A stretch of 64,000 bases of DNA from Sedimentibacter saalensis (GCF_007830175.1 NZ_VLKH01000011.1:1-64000); one strand, 5' to 3'; positions 18,466 to 28,394 are shown, counted from the stretch's first letter. Numbers and translations: made by a program. The notes: a model not told the origin generated them from the letters alone.

Positions 18466-19109
18466 TAAAGTTACTGTTGGTTGATGATCAGGATATATTA
18501 CTTGAAGGATTAAAGTTAATACTTGGCATGGAGGAAGACATAGAAATTTCAGGAACTGCCAACAACGGTAAAAAAGCATATGAATTTTGCAAGTGGAACA
18601 TGCCGGATGTTGTGCTAATGGATATTCAAATGCCTGAATTAAACGGCGTTGAGGTGACAAAGATGATTCACCGTGATTTTCCTAAGGTCAAAGTAATAGT
18701 GCTAACAACATTCAATGATGATGAATATATTTATGATGCCTTGAAAAACGGAGCTTCAGGCTATATGTTAAAGGATACTTCCCCTTCTGAAATTGCCAGG
18801 GCTGTGCGCACTGTGTATAACGGCGGAGCCCTCATACAGTCGGAGGTTGCTGTAAAGGTAATAGACAAATTTTCAGAGCTTGCTAAGGAAAAAAGGGATA
18901 AAAGTATAGATCCAAGGACAGATTTGTTGACGGACAGGGAAAAAGACATTTGTCGTCTCATAGCAGAGGGAAAAAACAACAAGGAAATTGCAGATGAATT
19001 GTTTTTAAGCCAAGGCACTGTTAAAAATCACATAACAAGAGTTTTAATAAAGCTTGACCTTAGGGACAGGACACAGCTCGCAGTCTTCACAATCAAAAAT
19101 GATTTGTAG
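18462..19109 (+). CDS. Response regulator, NarL/FixJ family
   Basis: 215 residues: receiver domain with phospho-Asp in DVVLMDIQMPELNG (about residue 52), conserved Thr in VLTTFNDDEY and Lys in MLKDTSP, then a LuxR-type HTH (LTDREKDICRLIAEGKNNKE...). Cognate partner of the upstream kinase, with which its start overlaps by four bases. It most likely controls the lipoprotein/ABC transporter genes that follow. Confidence 0.95.
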   Translation: MIKLLLVDDQDILLEGLKLILGMEEDIEISGTANNGKKAYEFCKWNMPDVVLMDIQMPELNGVEVTKMIHRDFPKVKVIVLTTFNDDEYIYDALKNGASGYMLKDTSPSEIARAVRTVYNGGALIQSEVAVKVIDKFSELAKEKRDKSIDPRTDLLTDREKDICRLIAEGKNNKEIADELFLSQGTVKNHITRVLIKLDLRDRTQLAVFTIKNDL

Positions 19110-19133
19110 ATATTTAATTAAATATAGATTTTT

Positions 19134-19159
19134 CTAAGGGCGGACCTTGTGTTCGCCCT
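19134..19159 (+). repeat. REP-like palindrome (degenerate head)
   Basis: CTAAGGGCGGACCTTGTGTTCGCCCT: the stem is kept with one mismatch, but the GTAG head is changed to TAAG. Confidence 0.65.
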
Positions 19160-19289
19160 TGTCAGTAAGAAAAATAATGTGCCAAAAGTCATGCTTCACA
19201 ACTTAATTATGTGATTTGCGATACTAGAAAACAACTTTCAATAAATATAAAATGGTATTGTAAGATAATAAAACCTACAGGAGGGTATT

Positions 19290-20279
19290 ATGAAAAGACT
19301 ATTATTTGCAGCATTGGCACTGATGCTTGTGATTTCACTGTCAGCATGCAATACCAGCAGTCTTGAAGAATATAAACAAGCATCGGAGAAAACGGATCAG
19401 ATCACAAGGGGCAAAGTTTCTGGAGAGTTTGCAACTAAAATAGAACTCAACACTGAAAATATGACTGCTGAAGAAATAAAGGAACTTAATTATTACAAGG
19501 ACATGAAGGGAAGCTTCAATGTTTCCTACGACGATGAAGCAGGAAAAAGCATATTCAGAAATTATCTCAACATGGGAGGCCTTGGATTTGACTTTGAAGT
19601 GTTCATAAACGGTGAAGAAATGTTTATGAAACTGCCGGTAGTTGGAAAATACATGAAGCTCGATGAAGTAGAGGCTAATGTTAATGTTGAAGAAAATGAA
19701 GAGATCATATCAGAAGAAACCATTGATTTTATAACACAAAAATGGATCAGCCTCATGAATGATGACGATGTTTTCAAGGGTAAGGATATAGTCCTTACAA
19801 CTCCAGACGGAGAAGTCAAAACAACTGAGTATGTAATAAAATTAAATGATCAGCAGATAAAAACCCTGGTCAAGGATAGCACTGACATACTTTCAAAGGA
19901 TGAAAAGCTTAAAAGTTTCTATAGGAAATATATTGAGAAAAGTTCAGAAGAATCAAATGTAAAATCTTTTGAAAGCATTCTTGCAGAATTTAAAATCGGC
20001 ATAGACAATTACAACATTGAAAGCTTTATATATACTGCATATGTTGATATCGACGGATATATTGTAAATGAAACATTTGAAATTTCTGCTGCTGTCATTG
20101 ACCCTGAAGAAAAGAATCTTAAGGCAATCAGTTACAAACTGAATTTGAACAATTTTGACATCAACAAGGAACAAAACTTTGATTTTCCTGTTTTGTCAAA
20201 TGATAATACACTGAGTGTTGATGAAATGGATGAAAGTATGCCTGACATGATGAAGGACTTGTTCAATAATAAAGATTAG
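19290..20279 (+). CDS. Lipoprotein of unknown function, next to ABC exporter
   Basis: 329 residues. Signal peptide ending in lipobox LSAC (Cys 20), so it is a membrane-anchored exported lipoprotein. The mature part is acidic, with no motif I can name; it alternates beta-rich and charged segments as in substrate-sensing or immunity-type lipoproteins. AGGAGGG precedes the ATG. Only 9 bases separate it from the ABC ATPase gene, so it is cotranscribed with the exporter and may protect the cell or assist substrate recognition; that is inference. Confidence 0.8.
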   Translation: MKRLLFAALALMLVISLSACNTSSLEEYKQASEKTDQITRGKVSGEFATKIELNTENMTAEEIKELNYYKDMKGSFNVSYDDEAGKSIFRNYLNMGGLGFDFEVFINGEEMFMKLPVVGKYMKLDEVEANVNVEENEEIISEETIDFITQKWISLMNDDDVFKGKDIVLTTPDGEVKTTEYVIKLNDQQIKTLVKDSTDILSKDEKLKSFYRKYIEKSSEESNVKSFESILAEFKIGIDNYNIESFIYTAYVDIDGYIVNETFEISAAVIDPEEKNLKAISYKLNLNNFDINKEQNFDFPVLSNDNTLSVDEMDESMPDMMKDLFNNKD

Positions 20280-20288
20280 GGGTGTGTT

Positions 20289-21218
20289 ATGTTAAAAGTT
20301 GAAAATTTATATAAAAATTTTGGAAAAGTCAATGCTGTTGACGGAGTCAGCTTTGAGGTAAAAAAAGGTGATGTGTTTGGGCTGCTGGGACCAAACGGTG
20401 CAGGAAAGTCCACAACCATATCTATGATTTCAACATTGCTGGCTCCTTCTTCAGGAGAAATATTGTACGATGGAAAAAGTATATTTGATAATCAGAAGTC
20501 AGTCAGACAAAGACTGGGGGTTGTTCCCCAGGAAATAGCTCTTTATCCTACCCTTTCCGGATATGAAAATCTCAGGTTTTGGGGAAGCATATACGGGCTT
20601 AAGGGAAGCGAGCTCAAGAATAGGATTGAAGAGGTTTCAGACATCATTGAGCTTAACGGCAGATTGAAAGACAGGGTTGACAAATACTCAGGAGGGATGA
20701 AGAGGAGGCTCAACATCGGAGCAGCCCTCCTTCACATGCCTGAGATGCTCATAATGGATGAACCCACCGTGGGCATAGATCCTCAATCAAGAAACCACAT
20801 ACTTGACACAGTTTTAAAACTTAACAATCAGGGCATTACAATAATCTACACCAGCCATTACATGGAAGAAGTGGAGTATCTCTGCAACAAGGTTTGCATC
20901 ATGGATGAAGGAAAGATTATTGCTTCCGGAAGTCAGGATGAACTTGTAGAAATGATCAGAGAAAAAACACAGATAAATGTGAGACTGAACAGAGTGGATG
21001 GTTTAATATCTGAAAAGTTAAAAGAAATCAAGGGTGTGTCTGATGCAAGAATTTCTGATGACACTGTTGTGCTCCATGGAGATAATGCCGATACTCTTCT
21101 TGCTGACATTGCATTGAAGGTTTCAGAAAACGGAATGTTTATAAAGTCAATTGATGTCAAAAAACCCAATCTTGAAGCAGTGTTTCTTCATTTGACGGGA
21201 AAAGCCCTTAGGGATTAA
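20289..21218 (+). CDS. ABC-2 transporter ATP-binding protein
   Basis: 309 residues. Walker A GPNGAGKST (about 37-45), Q-loop VVPQEIAL, signature YSGGMKRRL (about 135), Walker B MLIMDEPTVGID and H-loop YTSHYMEE are all intact. The C-terminal 80 residues are the usual accessory domain of the DrrA/LnrL type. It energises the two permeases encoded next; drug or lipid-like antimicrobial export is the family expectation. Confidence 0.94.
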   Translation: MLKVENLYKNFGKVNAVDGVSFEVKKGDVFGLLGPNGAGKSTTISMISTLLAPSSGEILYDGKSIFDNQKSVRQRLGVVPQEIALYPTLSGYENLRFWGSIYGLKGSELKNRIEEVSDIIELNGRLKDRVDKYSGGMKRRLNIGAALLHMPEMLIMDEPTVGIDPQSRNHILDTVLKLNNQGITIIYTSHYMEEVEYLCNKVCIMDEGKIIASGSQDELVEMIREKTQINVRLNRVDGLISEKLKEIKGVSDARISDDTVVLHGDNADTLLADIALKVSENGMFIKSIDVKKPNLEAVFLHLTGKALRD

Positions 21219-21227
21219 GGTGAGCGT

Positions 21228-22601
21228 ATGAAAATGTTAAGCATTATTATTAAGGATTTACGAACAATTTTAAGCGATAAACATGCAGTTGCAATAATTA
21301 TAATCATGCCCCTCATATTGATGACAATATTGAGTTTTGCCTTGAAGTCTTCGTTTTCTGATGGTGACTATTTTGATGAAGGCGTGAAGATTGCAGTTGT
21401 GAAGCTGTATGACGGGGATGAGGATTCAAAGATGTTTGATGAAACCTTAAGAAACGGTATTTTTTCAAAAAATATGGGTGAAGAAACTATCACAAAACTT
21501 GGGGATTCAAGTCGTGATGTTGATCCTGAAAAAATATTCTTTCAAGAATTTCTTGGAAGCGATGAGGTTTCAAAAATAATATCATACCAAGTCGAAGATG
21601 AAAAAACTGCAATGGAGCTTCTTGATAAAAATGAAGTATCAGCTGTGGTTACTCTTCCTGAAAAATTTGTGTATGACATGAAAGTAAACCTTGTTACTCC
21701 ATTCAGGAACAATGTTGATATAAAGGTTGAGGTGCATCCTGATAAAAGCATTGAAGGGGTGGTAGTAAAATCAGTGATGGAATCTTACTCCAGTGCAATG
21801 GCAACAGTCATCATAGGTAAGAATGTTATTATTGAACAAGCAATGGTTAATGGTGTAGGCGAACTTAAGAATTTAGACATTGTAATGGAAGAACTTACAA
21901 ATGTGCTTGAACATATGGACATTGAAATAAAGGATGTAGTGGTTGAAGGAAGAAAAAGCATAACAAGCGCAGATTACTATGCTGCTGCCATGATGGCCAT
22001 GTTTATTCTCTTTTCTGCAGGTCATGGGGGGAGAATGCTTCTGGAGGAAAAGGAAAATAAGACATATGGAAGGATGATAATGGCAGGAACATCAAAGTTC
22101 AGCATTTTGTCGGGAAAGTTTGTGGTTGTGTTTTTGCTTTGTTCCATACAAATAACAATAATGATAATTTACTCTCACTTTGCTCTCAAGGTTCATTGGG
22201 GAAATATTGTAAATACTGCAATAATCAGCGCTTCTGCTGCATTTGCTGTTGCAGGGCTTGGAGCTTTCATAGCTTCTGCAACTTTCAGAGCAGGCAACTT
22301 CAAACTTGCCAATACATTTGAGTCTGCAATCATACAAGGGATGGCTCTTCTTGGCGGAAGTTTTTTTCCCGTTGATGTTATGCCTAAAGTAATTCAAAAC
22401 TTAAGTTTCTTATCCTTGAACGGATTAGCACTAAAATCTTATCTTAAGGTTATGATGGGGTACGGGCTAAATGATGTAATGAAAAATGTTGCGGCTCTTG
22501 GTTTAACAGGCATTGTATTTTTAATTCTCTCTGTTGCAATATTAAATAGAAAGGAGGAACATTATGTTAAGCATAATAAAGTTAAGACTGTTAAGGCTTA
22601 A
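21228..22601 (+). CDS. ABC-2 type permease (first)
   Basis: 457 residues: one N-terminal helix (about 22-38), a large extracytoplasmic region (about 40-245), then five to six C-terminal helices, the standard layout of ABC-2 permeases such as LnrM. The GRMIMAGTSKFSILSGKF segment corresponds to the conserved coupling region. RBS GGTGAG precedes the ATG. Its 3' end overlaps the next permease gene by 38 bases, indicating coupled translation and probable heterodimer formation. Confidence 0.9.
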   Translation: MKMLSIIIKDLRTILSDKHAVAIIIIMPLILMTILSFALKSSFSDGDYFDEGVKIAVVKLYDGDEDSKMFDETLRNGIFSKNMGEETITKLGDSSRDVDPEKIFFQEFLGSDEVSKIISYQVEDEKTAMELLDKNEVSAVVTLPEKFVYDMKVNLVTPFRNNVDIKVEVHPDKSIEGVVVKSVMESYSSAMATVIIGKNVIIEQAMVNGVGELKNLDIVMEELTNVLEHMDIEIKDVVVEGRKSITSADYYAAAMMAMFILFSAGHGGRMLLEEKENKTYGRMIMAGTSKFSILSGKFVVVFLLCSIQITIMIIYSHFALKVHWGNIVNTAIISASAAFAVAGLGAFIASATFRAGNFKLANTFESAIIQGMALLGGSFFPVDVMPKVIQNLSFLSLNGLALKSYLKVMMGYGLNDVMKNVAALGLTGIVFLILSVAILNRKEEHYVKHNKVKTVKA

Positions 22602-23736
22602 GGATGACGTGCTGGTTTTCGTGCTTATGACCGGAATGGCACTTGTGCTGACGGCTGTGTTTGGAATCTCATTCAACACCTACAGGCCTGAAATTATGAT
22701 AGTCGATGAAGATAAAAGCAATTATTCTGAAATGCTAATTGATGAGCTAAAAACAAACAATTCGTTTAATTTTATTGTGACTGACATGGATGAAGCCTCT
22801 AAAAGTGTTCAGGGAGGCAACGTAAGCGTTGCAATGGTTGTTTACGACGGTTTTGAAGAAAGTCTCATTTCAGGCAGTGAAGTGTCACTTGGGTTTATAA
22901 AAATAAAAGATGACACAATGATTCTTACCCTTCAGCAGGCAGTAACAAGCATTGCTTCAAAAATGGCAGGTGCAGTTAAAGTTGCAGATATTACGTCGGA
23001 TTATATCAGTTCTCAGGATAATATGACTGATACAGAAGCTGTAAGAGCCAAGACATATGCAGGTGTCATGGATTCATGGAAGTACAAGAATCCTATGTAT
23101 GTAATATCCACTATTGCCCATACAAAAAACCAGTCTGGTTACGACGGTATGAAGCATACCATGATAGGATTTACATTGTTTTTTTCCATGTACACCATGG
23201 TGTTTTCAATAGGAACAATATTAAGCGACAAGCAGTACAAGACATGGGAGAGGATGCTCATATCTCCGGTTTCAAAGACTTCCATACTTGGAGGAAGCAT
23301 GGTCGTAGCGTACTTGGCAGGAGTTGTTCAGATGGGAGTGCTGATTTTGTGCGGAAACTACCTGCTTGGAGTTGATTGGGGAAACAGCATGTTCGGTGTA
23401 TTGATGGTTGCAGCTGCATTCATATTTGCAGTAACGTCTCTGGGGCTTATGATGTCTGGTTTTGTAAAGACACAGGCTCAGCTTGGTGCAATTGTGCCGG
23501 TTGTTTTGACCAGCACATCCATGCTTGGTGGATGTATGTGGCCTCTTGATATAGTCAACAACAAGGCACTTTTGTTTCTGGCAGAACTTACCCCTCAAAA
23601 ATGGGCTATGCAGGGAATAGAAGGAATAGCCAGCAAAGGAATGGGATTTGAAGCGGCAGTGTTTCCAACAATAGTGCTCATGGGTATGGGAGCCGTATTC
23701 TTCATAGCAGGAGTAAAGGTTTTGAAAACTGAGTAA
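22564..23736 (+). CDS. ABC-2 type permease (second)
   Basis: 390 residues with the same topology as its neighbour: N-terminal helix (about 17-35), an extracytoplasmic domain, then helices from about residue 205, with RMLISPVSKTSILGGSMV as the coupling region and SMLGGCMWPLDIVN near the last helices. AAGGAGG lies within the end of the preceding gene. Two unlike permeases plus one ATPase match LnrLMN. Last gene of the unit. Confidence 0.9.
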   Translation: MLSIIKLRLLRLKDDVLVFVLMTGMALVLTAVFGISFNTYRPEIMIVDEDKSNYSEMLIDELKTNNSFNFIVTDMDEASKSVQGGNVSVAMVVYDGFEESLISGSEVSLGFIKIKDDTMILTLQQAVTSIASKMAGAVKVADITSDYISSQDNMTDTEAVRAKTYAGVMDSWKYKNPMYVISTIAHTKNQSGYDGMKHTMIGFTLFFSMYTMVFSIGTILSDKQYKTWERMLISPVSKTSILGGSMVVAYLAGVVQMGVLILCGNYLLGVDWGNSMFGVLMVAAAFIFAVTSLGLMMSGFVKTQAQLGAIVPVVLTSTSMLGGCMWPLDIVNNKALLFLAELTPQKWAMQGIEGIASKGMGFEAAVFPTIVLMGMGAVFFIAGVKVLKTE

Positions 23737-23790
23737 ATTGTATTACAAGTGTATATCGCTTCAGTCATATAACAAAGTTATTTCAACAAT

Positions 23791-23816
23791 GTAGGGGCGG
23801 ACCTCGTGTCCGCCCG
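23791..23816 (+). repeat. REP-like GTAG-headed palindrome
   Basis: Consensus copy: GTAG head, stem GGGCGGAC/GTCCGCCC, loop CTCGT. Confidence 0.9.
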
Positions 23817-23901
23817 TGTTTTAATTTAATAATTTTGTAATCTTTCGTTCGAGATGACATTAGTGCTCCTCTACAGCATTGAATCAAATTTGTAATCATA
23901 T

Positions 23902-23929
23902 GGTGGTGGTTTTGTACCCACCTTTTTTT
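23902..23929 (+). terminator. Probable terminator of the ABC exporter operon
   Basis: GGTGG repeats pair with CCCACC, followed by seven T residues (23923-23929). Confidence 0.6.
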
Positions 23930-24084
23930 ATTGCAGTTAAAATGTTAATAAATATTTTAAAAACACCACATACTGTTGACAACTTTTAAATTCAGCAGGA
24001 TATATTGTCCAATTTGTATATTTTCGTTTAATATTAAAGTTGAGGGGTATATGTAAATTAAAGTGATTATTTAAAGGAGGATAT

Positions 24085-26568
24085 ATGGATTACGCTGACA
24101 AAATTAACATAGATAAATACAAGGTACCAACAGAAAGGCTTAAGAAAATCTGCATGACTGATGATGAACTTAATTTCTGCGGTTCATCAAAGGAAGTAAA
24201 TTTTCCAAAGGGAGTCATAGGACAGGACAGGGCGGTAAAGGCAATGGAGTTTGGTCTTTCAATGAATGCCGCTGGCTACAATATTTTTATTCTCGGTCAC
24301 CAGGGAACAGGAAAAAGCACATATGCTCAATCAGTAGTAAACAATGAAGCCGCTAAGGGAAAAATACCTGGAGACTGGTGCTACATCAATAATTTTAACG
24401 AGTGGGATAAACCACTGGCAATAACTCTTCCTGCAGGCCAGGGGAAAATTTTTCAGAAGGATATGGAAAAATTAATAGCAAACCTTGCTGTTTATATACC
24501 AAAAGCATTTGAAGGAAGCAACTTTCAACAGCAAAAGGAAACAATAGTTCAAAAGGTGAGCGAAAAAATGGCATCCATATTGAGGGACATTGAAAAAATG
24601 GCCATAACTGCAGGTTTTGGAATACAGCAGGCTGGAACAAAGATACTTTTGATCCCTCTCAAGGACAACAGGCTCATAACGCCCGATGAATACAACCAGC
24701 TGCCTGTAGATACAAAGGAAAAAATTGAAATAAACAGAAACAAGCTTGCAAAGGAAATTGATGACCGCATACGTGAAGGACAGGTTTTGCAGAGAATTTC
24801 CGAGGAACAGACAACAGAGCTGGAAAAACAAACTGCACATGCGGCAGCAGAACCTCTTATTAATCAGCTTAAAGAAAAGTACAAGGAAATACCTGCAATT
24901 GTCGATTATCTTGACAAGGTGCTTAAGGACGCCGCAGAAAATCACAGCATATTCAGCAGTGTTCACCACATGGTAAATGATGAGGTAGCTACGGAAGCTC
25001 AGGAAGAAACAGAAACAACCGATGAAGATGAAGATATGTTATTTGACGGCAGATTTTTTGAATCTAAAGACATAAAGGACCCATTTGTAAGGTACAAGGT
25101 CAACTTGTTTGTAAACAATGAAAAAGCAACAGGAGCTCCCGTAATCATAGAAAGTAATCCTTATTACTACAATTTGTTTGGGAAAATAGAATACAAGAGT
25201 CTTATGATGACCACAATGACTGATTTTACAATGATAAAAGCAGGAGCGTTACAAAGGGCAAACGGTGGATATCTGATTCTTCAGGCAAAAGACCTCCTCA
25301 TGGACCCATATGCCTGGGATGCACTTAAAAAGGCTCTTAAGTACAAGCAGGCTGTTGTGGAAAACATCGGTGAACAAACCAGGTTTGTGCCTACAGTGAC
25401 ATTGAAGCCTCAGCCCATACCTCTTGATGTTAAAGTAATATTGGTTGGAAGTTATATGTACTACTACCTCTTGTCTTCCGATGAAGATTTCAAGAAGCTG
25501 TTTAAGGTTAACGTGGACTTTGATGTTGAAATGGACAGAAACCAGGAAAATATAAGGCAATATGTTTCATTCATAGGCTCAGTGTGCGAAAAGCAGCACT
25601 TGAAACATTTTAACAACAGGGCATTGGCAAGAGTGGTTGAAATGGGCTCTAGACTTGCTGAAAATCAAAACAAACTTTCAACCAGATTCAATGTGGTAAG
25701 CGAAATAGTGTATGAATCATCAGCGCTGGCTGAGGCAGACAATTCGGAATTTGTGGATGCATACCACGTAGACAAGGCGATAAAGAACAAAAAATACCGC
25801 TCCAACATGCTGGAAGAAAAAATGCAGGAACAGATTCTTAATAAAAAGGTTTTAATAGACACAGAAGGAGCTGTGGTGGGACAGGTCAATGGTTTGTCCG
25901 TAATGGATGCATCGGGATATGCTTTTGGAATTCCTTCAAGAATAACTGCAAGGACGTACACCGGCCGCCAGGGAATAATCAACATTGAGAGAGAAACACA
26001 AATGAGCGGCAACATCCACTCAAAGGGAGTGCTTACACTTAATGGCTACCTTGGAGGAAAATTTGCACAGGAAAAACAATTCGGACTTACGGCTCAGGTT
26101 ACATTTGAACAGCTTTACGGAGGAGTTGAAGGTGACAGTGCTTCAAGTGCTGAGCTTTATGCAATTTTGTCAAGCCTCTCAAATGTTCCAATAAAACAAA
26201 ACCTCGCTGTGACAGGATCAGTTAATCAGATGGGTGAAATCCAGCCTATTGGAGGAGTGAATGAAAAAATCGAAGGGTTTTTTGATATATGCTCCATTAA
26301 GGGACTCACAGGAAACCAGGGAGTTATAATTCCTGAAAGCAACGTTGACAACCTTATGTTAAAGGATGAAGTTGTGGAAGCTGTGGTCAAGGATGTTTTT
26401 CACATTTATGCGGTAAAAACCATTGAGGAAGGACTTGAACTTCTTACTGGTGTTGAAGCAGGAGAAAAGGGTGTATACGGTGATTATCCAATGGACAGCA
26501 TTTTCTACCTGGCAGACCAGAAGCTGAGCGAATACAACAGAATACTGGCAAACAATGCAGACAAGTAA
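24085..26568 (+). CDS. Lon-like ATP-dependent serine protease (AAA_32 type)
   Basis: 827 residues. N-terminal LonB-like region, Walker A GHQGTGKS (about 73-80), a long charged insertion (about 150-320), an ATPase core, and a C-terminal Lon protease domain with catalytic Ser in GDSASSAE (about 685) and Lys in GGVNEKIEG (about 730), forming the Ser-Lys dyad. Lacks the N-terminal substrate domain of classical LonA. RBS AAAGGAGG precedes the ATG. Cytosolic quality-control or regulatory proteolysis is expected; specific substrates are unknown. Confidence 0.92.
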   Translation: MDYADKINIDKYKVPTERLKKICMTDDELNFCGSSKEVNFPKGVIGQDRAVKAMEFGLSMNAAGYNIFILGHQGTGKSTYAQSVVNNEAAKGKIPGDWCYINNFNEWDKPLAITLPAGQGKIFQKDMEKLIANLAVYIPKAFEGSNFQQQKETIVQKVSEKMASILRDIEKMAITAGFGIQQAGTKILLIPLKDNRLITPDEYNQLPVDTKEKIEINRNKLAKEIDDRIREGQVLQRISEEQTTELEKQTAHAAAEPLINQLKEKYKEIPAIVDYLDKVLKDAAENHSIFSSVHHMVNDEVATEAQEETETTDEDEDMLFDGRFFESKDIKDPFVRYKVNLFVNNEKATGAPVIIESNPYYYNLFGKIEYKSLMMTTMTDFTMIKAGALQRANGGYLILQAKDLLMDPYAWDALKKALKYKQAVVENIGEQTRFVPTVTLKPQPIPLDVKVILVGSYMYYYLLSSDEDFKKLFKVNVDFDVEMDRNQENIRQYVSFIGSVCEKQHLKHFNNRALARVVEMGSRLAENQNKLSTRFNVVSEIVYESSALAEADNSEFVDAYHVDKAIKNKKYRSNMLEEKMQEQILNKKVLIDTEGAVVGQVNGLSVMDASGYAFGIPSRITARTYTGRQGIINIERETQMSGNIHSKGVLTLNGYLGGKFAQEKQFGLTAQVTFEQLYGGVEGDSASSAELYAILSSLSNVPIKQNLAVTGSVNQMGEIQPIGGVNEKIEGFFDICSIKGLTGNQGVIIPESNVDNLMLKDEVVEAVVKDVFHIYAVKTIEEGLELLTGVEAGEKGVYGDYPMDSIFYLADQKLSEYNRILANNADK

Positions 26569-26579
26569 AAATACAGGAT

Positions 26580-26876
26580 GTGTCAGAACAAATCTGCATG
26601 AATACAACATTCATAGCTCATATGTAGGGGCGGACCTCGTGTCCGCCCGCAACTTTGAATGAAAAAAATCCCTCATATATGCAATATTTTAGCAATGCAT
26701 TCTATGAGAAATTTCGAAAGTTGCGCTAACCCTATTTTTCAGGAGTTGAAAAATAGCTCATCTAAAAATACCGTCAGTGTCAGAACAAATCTGCATGAAT
26801 ACAACGTTCACAGCTCAATATGTAGGGGCGGACCTCGTGTCCGCCCGCAACTTTGAATGAAAAAATTCCCTCATAT
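26580..26876. repeat. Near-perfect 100-bp direct duplication carrying two REP-like palindromes
   Basis: Unit A (26580-26679) and unit B (26777-26876) are nearly identical, each starting GTGTCAGAACAAATCTGCAT, containing a consensus REP-like palindrome (26624-26649 and 26822-26847) and ending CCCTCATAT. The 97 bases between them contain a hairpin TATTTTTC-AGGAGTT-GAAAAATA preceded by GCGCTAACCC, which resembles the repeat at 41.7 kb. No gene is present. Confidence 0.88.
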
Positions 26877-26879
26877 TTC

Positions 26880-26934
26880 AATTCTTAATTCTTAACTCTT
26901 AACTCTTAACTCTTAACTCTTAATTCTTAATTAT
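26880..26934. repeat. Half copy of the AATTAAGAATT-arm element
   Basis: Tandem heptamer-like AACTCTT/AATTCTT units, equal to the right arm of the elements at 5187, 7107 and 11820, with no matching left arm. It ends at the cinA stop codon. Confidence 0.75.
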
Positions 26935-28190
26935 TGGCCGTTTCCTTCAATGCTGCTTCTTACAAGGTCCAAAGCAGAAGTAGCCGCTCTGTCCCTGATA
27001 ATTTCGCGGGAGCCGGTATTTTTTATTTTCAAAACATTGAACTTGCCCTTGTAGTATACACATATATAAACCAATCCAACAGGTTTTTCTTCTGTGCCAC
27101 CGTCAGGGCCAGCCACTCCAGTCGTTGATACACTTATGTCTGTTCCTGCAGCCTGAGCAGCACCATATGCCATTTCCTTGGCCGTTTCTTCGCTTACTGC
27201 ACCAAACCGCTCCAATGTCTCTCTTTTAACCTGCAGCGTGTTCATTTTGGCTTCATTGCTGTATGTTACAAAACCTTCCATGAAGACTTTTGAAATGCCG
27301 GGATAACTTATTAATCTGGAAGCCACCATTCCTCCTGTGCAGGATTCAGCTGTTGCAATAGTAATGTTTTTCTCTATCAATAACTCGGCAGTCTTATCTT
27401 CAACCTTGCCTGTTTCAGTAACATATGCGTTGTTTTTGCCAAATCGGCTGATTAGCTCTTCCTTCACCGGTTCTATAAGCTCCATGCATTTTTCCTTGCT
27501 GTCTGCTTTGGCTGTTATTCTGAAAATTACCTTGCCTGCGCTTGCGTAGGGAGCAATTGTGGGATTAGTCTGATTTTCAATGATGTCCAAAATCATTTCT
27601 TCGGCAGCTGATTCACCGATGTTAACAACAACAAGCTTCTCACCATAAACCACCTGATTTGAAAATTGCTTCAGATAAGGTATGACTTCATTGTCCATGA
27701 GAGGCTCCATTTCTTTGGGAGGTCCCGGAAGCAATATACCTATTTTTATATTTCCTTCGCTGTCTTCACCCTTTAATATGCATGCATTTGCAGTGCCGTT
27801 GGCATTGTTCAGTATAATTGAACCCTTTGGGAAATATGCCTGCCTCATGTTGTTCTTGGGAAAGTCTTTTCTGAAGCGGGAGTACATCTCCTTCACATGC
27901 TCATAACTATTTTCATCATAAACCATTTCAACATTGAAGTATTCAGCCAGGGCTTCCTTTGTAATATCATCCTGGGTGGGGCCGAGTCCTCCTGTGCATA
28001 TTACAATGTCAGCTCTTGAAAATCCTATGTCAAAACCTTTTTTGATCCTGCCGGGATTATCTCCAACAACAGACTGATAGTGTACATCAATGGCTATTTC
28101 AGCCAGTTTTTTTGATATATATTGGGCATTTGTATTGACAATATCTCCATGCAAAAGCTCAGTACCTACACAAAGTATTTCAGCATTCAT
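26931..28190 (-). CDS. cinA: CinA family protein (nicotinamide-nucleotide amidohydrolase type)
   Basis: 419 residues, the full two-domain form. N-terminal MoCF/COG1058 domain (about 1-170) opens MNAEILCVGTELLHGDIVNT and contains CTGGLGPTQDD. C-terminal CinA domain (about 260-415) holds AESCTGGMVASRLI, the amidohydrolase active region. The family hydrolyses NMN or ADP-ribose-type pyrophosphates in pyridine nucleotide salvage and is linked to competence in some bacteria. GGAGGAAAAAA precedes the ATG. Confidence 0.94.
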   Translation of the reverse strand: MNAEILCVGTELLHGDIVNTNAQYISKKLAEIAIDVHYQSVVGDNPGRIKKGFDIGFSRADIVICTGGLGPTQDDITKEALAEYFNVEMVYDENSYEHVKEMYSRFRKDFPKNNMRQAYFPKGSIILNNANGTANACILKGEDSEGNIKIGILLPGPPKEMEPLMDNEVIPYLKQFSNQVVYGEKLVVVNIGESAAEEMILDIIENQTNPTIAPYASAGKVIFRITAKADSKEKCMELIEPVKEELISRFGKNNAYVTETGKVEDKTAELLIEKNITIATAESCTGGMVASRLISYPGISKVFMEGFVTYSNEAKMNTLQVKRETLERFGAVSEETAKEMAYGAAQAAGTDISVSTTGVAGPDGGTEEKPVGLVYICVYYKGKFNVLKIKNTGSREIIRDRAATSALDLVRSSIEGNGQ

Positions 28191-28293
28191 TTTTTTCCTC
28201 CAATAATTGTAAATTACATAAAACTAATATAGTTCAAAAAATAATATGTTTCAACAACTTATTTATTAAATAGTAATACATTTATGCCATCTC

Positions 28294-28375
28294 GTAGGGG
28301 AGGACTATTGTCCTCCCGCAGAATTAAGCATAATCTAGAAATTTAATCACGTAGGGGAGGACTACTGTCCTCCCG
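28294..28375 (+). repeat. Two direct REP-like palindromes
   Basis: Copies at 28294-28318 and 28351-28375, both GTAGGGGAGGAC...GTCCTCCCG, 57 bases apart in the same orientation. The stem uses GGGAGGAC/GTCCTCCC instead of GGGCGGAC/GTCCGCCC with both sides changed, so pairing is conserved by covariation. Confidence 0.88.
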
Positions 28376-28394
28376 CATAAATCTATATTTTAAA

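Larger units (their letters stand above)
23737..24084. other. Intergenic stretch between ABC exporter and Lon-like gene
   Basis: Holds a REP-like palindrome (23791-23816), a probable terminator (23902-23929) and a fragment resembling the CTGTCATTCTGA family (AATCTTTCGTTCGAGATGACA near 23840, partial). No coding potential seen. Confidence 0.7.
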
